From Chromatiales bacterium (GTDB lineage: Bacteria > Pseudomonadota > Gammaproteobacteria > SZUA-152): a stretch of DNA of 6,746 nt. The stretch lies in NCBI GenBank assembly GCA_026999335.1, contig JALTPW010000993.1, positions 1-6,746 of the forward strand. The letters run 5' to 3'. Shown one piece after another: positions 4,644 to 6,746 of this stretch. The stretch's first letter is position 1. Each line of letters opens with the position of its first letter. The notes beneath the pieces are model-generated. The model was given only the letters and a program-made list of their open reading frames with translations. It searched no databases and was not told the DNA's origin. Position numbers and translations under genes: made by a program.

Positions 4644-5318
4644 CTATTCGCCAACAGCGGAAGCAATTTCCGCGAGAACCGGCGCGGCTTCGGGGTTCTC
4701 TTTCGCGATGCTCTTTCCGACAAGCAACGCTAGTTTCTGAAGCCGTTTCTGTCGCAGTTCGTCTTCCTTTTGTGACGACTCAACCGTGGCCATCGTAGCT
4801 TCAGCTTCGGCAAGCGCGGTGACTGCCTCAACCTGCGTCTTCAGAATCTCGGCTCGCTCACGCTCCAGCCCTTCAAGCCTTTGCGCGAGGGTTTCGACTA
4901 GTCTTTGCTGCTGCTGCGCAGTCTGACCTACCAGCTGTGCCATCATACGGACCATCGCTTCAGTGTGGCGCATCTGCTGCGAGATAATCCCGTCGATGGA
5001 TGCGCCTTCCACTGGTCCTTCGTCTGCCGGACGACACCGAATGACATAGGTGGCTCTCACCTCACCGTCGTCAATCCACTGCAACTGATATTGCGTTGTT
5101 GTTCCGCGAGCATCGCAGTCGGATTGCGCGCAAGCGATGACTTCTTCACCCCAATCTGCGCCAGAATCTCGGGCAGAAGATGGCCAGACATTGACGACCA
5201 TTGGCTCGTGAAGCCCGTCAGTCACGAGACGATATTCGCCTTGCGGAAGGTGGCGTCGCGACCACGAAAGAATCCGCCCAGGACTACCCTTGGTCTTTCT
5301 CGAAAGCGCAGTGCTCAT
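4644..5318 (-). CDS. 224-aa protein, beta-rich head and coiled-coil tail; spike/vertex candidate
   Basis: The ATG at 5318-5316 overlaps the previous stop (ATGA); earlier in-frame starts would lie inside the 72-aa gene. Residues 1-97 look like a small beta domain (YRLVTDG, MVVNVWPSS, YQLQWIDDGEVRATYVIRCRP) with three cysteines (63, 68 and 95). From about 105 to 195 the protein is helical with heptad character (VRMMAQLVGQ, RLVETLAQRLEGLERERAEIL, DELRQKRLQKLALL), a probable coiled coil that could drive trimer or dimer formation. The C-terminus (200-224) is a short Ala-rich helix. There is no signal peptide or membrane span. It is the last gene before the non-coding region. A receptor-binding spike or a scaffold is a reasonable inference from shape alone; no family was recognised. 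Confidence 0.8.
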   Translation of the reverse strand: MSTALSRKTKGSPGRILSWSRRHLPQGEYRLVTDGLHEPMVVNVWPSSARDSGADWGEEVIACAQSDCDARGTTTQYQLQWIDDGEVRATYVIRCRPADEGPVEGASIDGIISQQMRHTEAMVRMMAQLVGQTAQQQQRLVETLAQRLEGLERERAEILKTQVEAVTALAEAEATMATVESSQKEDELRQKRLQKLALLVGKSIAKENPEAAPVLAEIASAVGE

Positions 5319-5533
5319 CGCGATTGCTCTTGCATCGGGCAACCAAAATCCGGCGCGTCTTCGCACACTGTACATGCGGCTTGACGAAGCGCGCGGTAAG
5401 CGTCGCACGCGGAAACAGCTTCTCCATGGGCGCAACCGGAAGATGCGCCAAGGAAGAACAGCACGGCGAACACAATCGCGTAGATTGTCGCCACGTCTCG
5501 CGCCGTTTGCAGAATCTCAATCGTCTTTCTCAT
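5315..5533 (-). CDS. 72-aa Cys-rich membrane or lipoprotein-like peptide
   Basis: The ATG at 5533-5531 has GAGGGAG at 5547-5541 with a 7-base spacer, the best ribosome site in this half of the circle. A longer frame upstream of it is unlikely. Residues 1-14 are polar and helical, 15-29 are a hydrophobic span (ATIYAIVFAVLFFLG), and C34 follows in ASSGC, which resembles a lipobox but lacks the usual Leu at position -3. Four more cysteines (43, 54, 57 and 65) lie in the short distal part, so disulfides outside the cytoplasm are plausible. It could be the outer partner of a spanin-like pair, a lipoprotein or a virion membrane protein. The stop overlaps the next ATG (ATGA, 5315-5318). Confidence 0.77.
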   Translation of the reverse strand: MRKTIEILQTARDVATIYAIVFAVLFFLGASSGCAHGEAVSACDAYRALRQAACTVCEDAPDFGCPMQEQSR

Positions 5534-5666
5534 CTCGATTCTCCCTCTTTTCAGTCGGAAGGCCCCGGTGCCTTTCGCGAAGTTCCAGCAAGCGGAACAT
5601 GCGCTCAAGCGCGTAGAGCAGGACAGCGAGAGCGGCGGCTCCGAGCGATAGCTCATCAAGATTCAT
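5517..5666 (-). CDS. 49-aa single-span membrane peptide
   Basis: The reading frame is open further upstream, but the ATG at 5666-5664 gives the usual ATGA overlap with the previous stop and a sensible protein. Residues 1-5 are short and polar, 6-20 form a hydrophobic span (LSLGAAALAVLLYAL), and the rest (21-49) is very charged and predicted helical, ending in KRENRDEKDD. The expected topology is a single membrane span with a charged cytoplasmic tail, as seen in small phage holins, coat-like peptides or an Rz-type spanin with a short anchor. The 17-base overlap with the following Cys-rich peptide recalls the compact two-gene spanin arrangements, but both proteins are short for that and the assignment is only a suggestion. 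Confidence 0.75.
   Translation of the reverse strand: MNLDELSLGAAALAVLLYALERMFRLLELRERHRGLPTEKRENRDEKDD
5541..5547 (-). promoter_or_regulatory. Ribosome binding site GAGGGAG for the 72-aa gene
   Basis: This purine-rich GAGGGAG lies 7 bases before the ATG at 5533-5531 and inside the preceding 49-aa gene. It fixes the start of the 72-aa peptide and gives it translation that does not depend on coupling. Confidence 0.75.
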
Positions 5667-6136
5667 CGGCGCCCCCCGAGAAGCACAAGTGCAAGCACTC
5701 CAAGTCCAAGCACGGCGCCAGCGCCAAGCGCGCCAAGCCCAGCACGCACGGCGCGACCAGCGCCTTCTGCGGCGCGATCCAGCGCTTCTACGTGCGTCCA
5801 CAATCCCGCCGCCTGCGCCGCACGAACAAGCGGAGGAATGCGACGGATATGACCTGCAAGTTCACGCATCGCTTCACGCATCTGCGCAGACGTTCTTTCG
5901 AGTAGTTCTGCCGCTACTTCTCTCGAAGCTTCCGATGGTTGTCCATCGCTTCGACGTCGGTTCCACTGCGCACGCGCTTCGCGGTAGTTGGCACGCCATT
6001 CTTCGATAAGTCGCGACCACGCATCGCGCGCTTCAGTTCCCATGCTTTGCTCGACCAGCGCGAGCAGTTCTGGCGCGTCCTGAAGCGCGCGAAAGACGGC
6101 AACCCCAGCGCGTCTATACCGATCCCGGATGCTCAT
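5663..6136 (-). CDS. 157-aa helical protein with C-terminal membrane anchor
   Basis: I do not recognise this protein. Residues 1-125 are charged and predicted helical, rich in Arg, Glu and Ala, with heptad-like stretches (for example about 73-97 and 113-130). Residues 132-154 are one strongly hydrophobic Gly/Ala/Leu/Val span followed by GGRR, giving a tail-anchored layout with the bulk of the protein on the cytoplasmic or virion-interior side. Both ends overlap neighbours by four bases (6133-6136 with the M23 gene and 5663-5666 with the 49-aa gene). It might be a holin-like pore component, a membrane-bound scaffold or a membrane protein of the virion. Tail-anchored topology does not decide between these. 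Confidence 0.82.
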   Translation of the reverse strand: MSIRDRYRRAGVAVFRALQDAPELLALVEQSMGTEARDAWSRLIEEWRANYREARAQWNRRRSDGQPSEASREVAAELLERTSAQMREAMRELAGHIRRIPPLVRAAQAAGLWTHVEALDRAAEGAGRAVRAGLGALGAGAVLGLGVLALVLLGGRR

Positions 6137-6651
6137 TCCACGTTGCCGTTGCCCGCCTTGCGACGGGCTATGGTAGGGTCCTTCGCCACCAGCTCCGAAT
6201 AGATATTAATGGCGCGTCCTTGTTTTCGCGCGCCAATGTGAAGGTGCGGGCATGTTGTTCTTGCGTTGCCGGTACGTCCCACCCTGGCAATGAGCTGACC
6301 AGGGATGATTTGCTCGCCAGCTCGCACGTCTGGCAGGTCCATTAGATGCGCCATGTAGTATGTGCGCCCCTCTGGTGTGCGAAAGCGGATATAGTGTCCG
6401 CCCTTCTCCGTTGGTCCGGTATCGGCCGATGATGCGACGACAACCCCGTATTCCGGCGCGAGAACCCACGCGCCTTCTGGAGCGAAAATGTCCTGCGCAT
6501 GATGTCGTCGCCTTCCCCTCATGGCCATGTGCCAATCCGCGTACCAGATGCGTGATCTCGAACACCTTTTCCGCCTTCCGTTACGGATCACCGTGGTTTC
6601 GCGAAGCGCGGAAGGGTCGTCGCCTAGCGTGACAGGGAACACCTCAATCAT
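6133..6651 (-). CDS. M23 (LytM-type) zinc metallopeptidase, 172 aa
   Basis: This is a peptidoglycan endopeptidase domain that should cut peptide cross-bridges. All expected active-site elements are present: H50 and D54 in HHAQD (the HxxxD motif), H102 in YYMAHL, and H136/H138 in the CPHLHIG HxH motif, preceded by the usual GRTGNARTT turn. The loop AGEQIIPGQLIARVG (111-125) is also typical of the fold. There is no N-terminal signal peptide or membrane anchor, so it is either virion-carried or released through other means. The ATG lies in the duplicated segment and overlaps the 209-aa stop; the stop overlaps the next ATG (6133-6136). In a small phage this would serve entry through, or exit from, the cell wall. 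Its position between a beta-rich virion candidate and a string of membrane proteins fits either role. Confidence 0.93.
   Translation of the reverse strand: MIEVFPVTLGDDPSALRETTVIRNGRRKRCSRSRIWYADWHMAMRGRRRHHAQDIFAPEGAWVLAPEYGVVVASSADTGPTEKGGHYIRFRTPEGRTYYMAHLMDLPDVRAGEQIIPGQLIARVGRTGNARTTCPHLHIGARKQGRAINIYSELVAKDPTIARRKAGNGNVE
6202..6235. other. AT-rich GATATTAAT next to a 7-bp GC inverted repeat
   Basis: GATATTAAT (6202-6210) is immediately followed by TGGCGCG (6210-6216), which pairs with CGCGCCA (6229-6235) around a 12-base loop. It lies in the M23 coding region. The nine bases match the GATATTAAT portion of the phiX174 plus-strand origin. This may be chance from the codons for residues INI, but an AT-rich site beside a GC stem is the usual form of a rolling-circle nick site. 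Confidence 0.3.
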
Positions 6652-6746
6652 GCCAACACCTCGAATGAGATAGGTATGTCTGCACCGGTTTGCAGCGATA
6701 CGCTGTCTGCGAATGGATGCAGGTACGATTTTGAGAATCGCGTTAC
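6620..6746. repeat. Terminal direct repeat, copy 2 (circular-contig overlap)
   Basis: This is an exact second copy of bases 1-127. Bases 6648-6746 repeat the last 33 codons (stop included) of the 209-aa gene, and the M23 peptidase start codon lies inside the repeat at 6649-6651. Joining base 6619 to base 1 restores an unbroken gene order with an ATGA overlap between the 209-aa gene and the M23 gene. Confidence 0.97.

Noticed and set aside
4644..5435. Extended 263-codon form of the 224-aa protein
   Set aside because: The extension lies inside the 72-aa gene. The ATGA overlap at 5315-5318 matches the pattern of the other junctions.
5201..5905. Plus-strand open frame of 234 codons
   Set aside because: It crosses four overlapping minus-strand genes with good start/stop coupling and has no recognisable domain.
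1..6746. Inovirus or classical microvirus
   Set aside because: There is no Zot/pI-like ATPase or run of short coat peptides for an inovirus, and no large major capsid protein or pilot protein for a microvirus. The Rep has a single-Tyr Rep_1 layout.

Overview
The window is a complete small circular replicon. Bases 1-127 recur exactly at 6620-6746, so the real molecule is a circle of 6619 bp and the window's ends are an assembly overlap. It is GC-rich. All 14 genes I can support lie on the minus strand, they use about 95% of the circle, and most neighbours overlap by four bases (ATGA or GTGA). I see no recognisable antibiotic-resistance, partition or mobilisation gene. The layout looks like a small virus, most likely a rolling-circle phage with a single-stranded or small circular genome, in a GC-rich bacterium. 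The peptidoglycan-type M23 peptidase points to a bacterial host; the host phylum cannot be fixed from the sequence.

In transcription order, starting from the only sizeable non-coding region (4365-4643), the layout is as follows. (1) Early/replication block: a 76-aa acidic protein (4134-4364), a protein of about 83 aa (3886-4137) and a 400-aa HUH rolling-circle initiator of the Rep_1 type (2687-3889). (2) A 64-bp gap and the end of rep, packed with inverted repeats (2637-2739). (3) Virion block: a 153-aa membrane protein (2161-2622), a 39-aa lysine-rich peptide built of five KPAK repeats (2045-2164), a 218-aa candidate coat protein with an arginine-rich N-terminal half and a beta-rich C-terminal half (1396-2052), a transglutaminase-like cysteine enzyme (1029-1385), an arginine-rich 125-aa protein (655-1032) and a beta-rich 209-aa protein (29-658). 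(4) Envelope/host-interaction block across the junction: an M23 metallopeptidase (6133-6651), a C-terminally anchored membrane protein (5663-6136), a 49-aa membrane peptide (5517-5666), a 72-aa Cys-rich membrane or lipoprotein-like peptide (5315-5533) and a 224-aa protein with a beta-rich head and coiled-coil tail (4644-5318).

The inferred scheme is this: Rep nicks and copies the circle; the basic peptide and the Arg-rich coat N-terminus neutralise packaged DNA; the 218-aa and 209-aa proteins are shell or vertex candidates; the several one- and two-span membrane proteins suggest a virion with a membrane or a secretion-dependent exit; the M23 enzyme opens peptidoglycan. There is no Zot/pI-like ATPase (against an inovirus), no large microvirus-type capsid protein, and no Walker-A packaging ATPase in any gene. 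The nearest analogy I can offer is the lipid-containing HUH-Rep phages (the FLiP/Finnlakeviridae and PM2/Corticoviridae style of organisation), but the gene set does not match either. It may be an undescribed lineage. A plasmid-like satellite remains possible.
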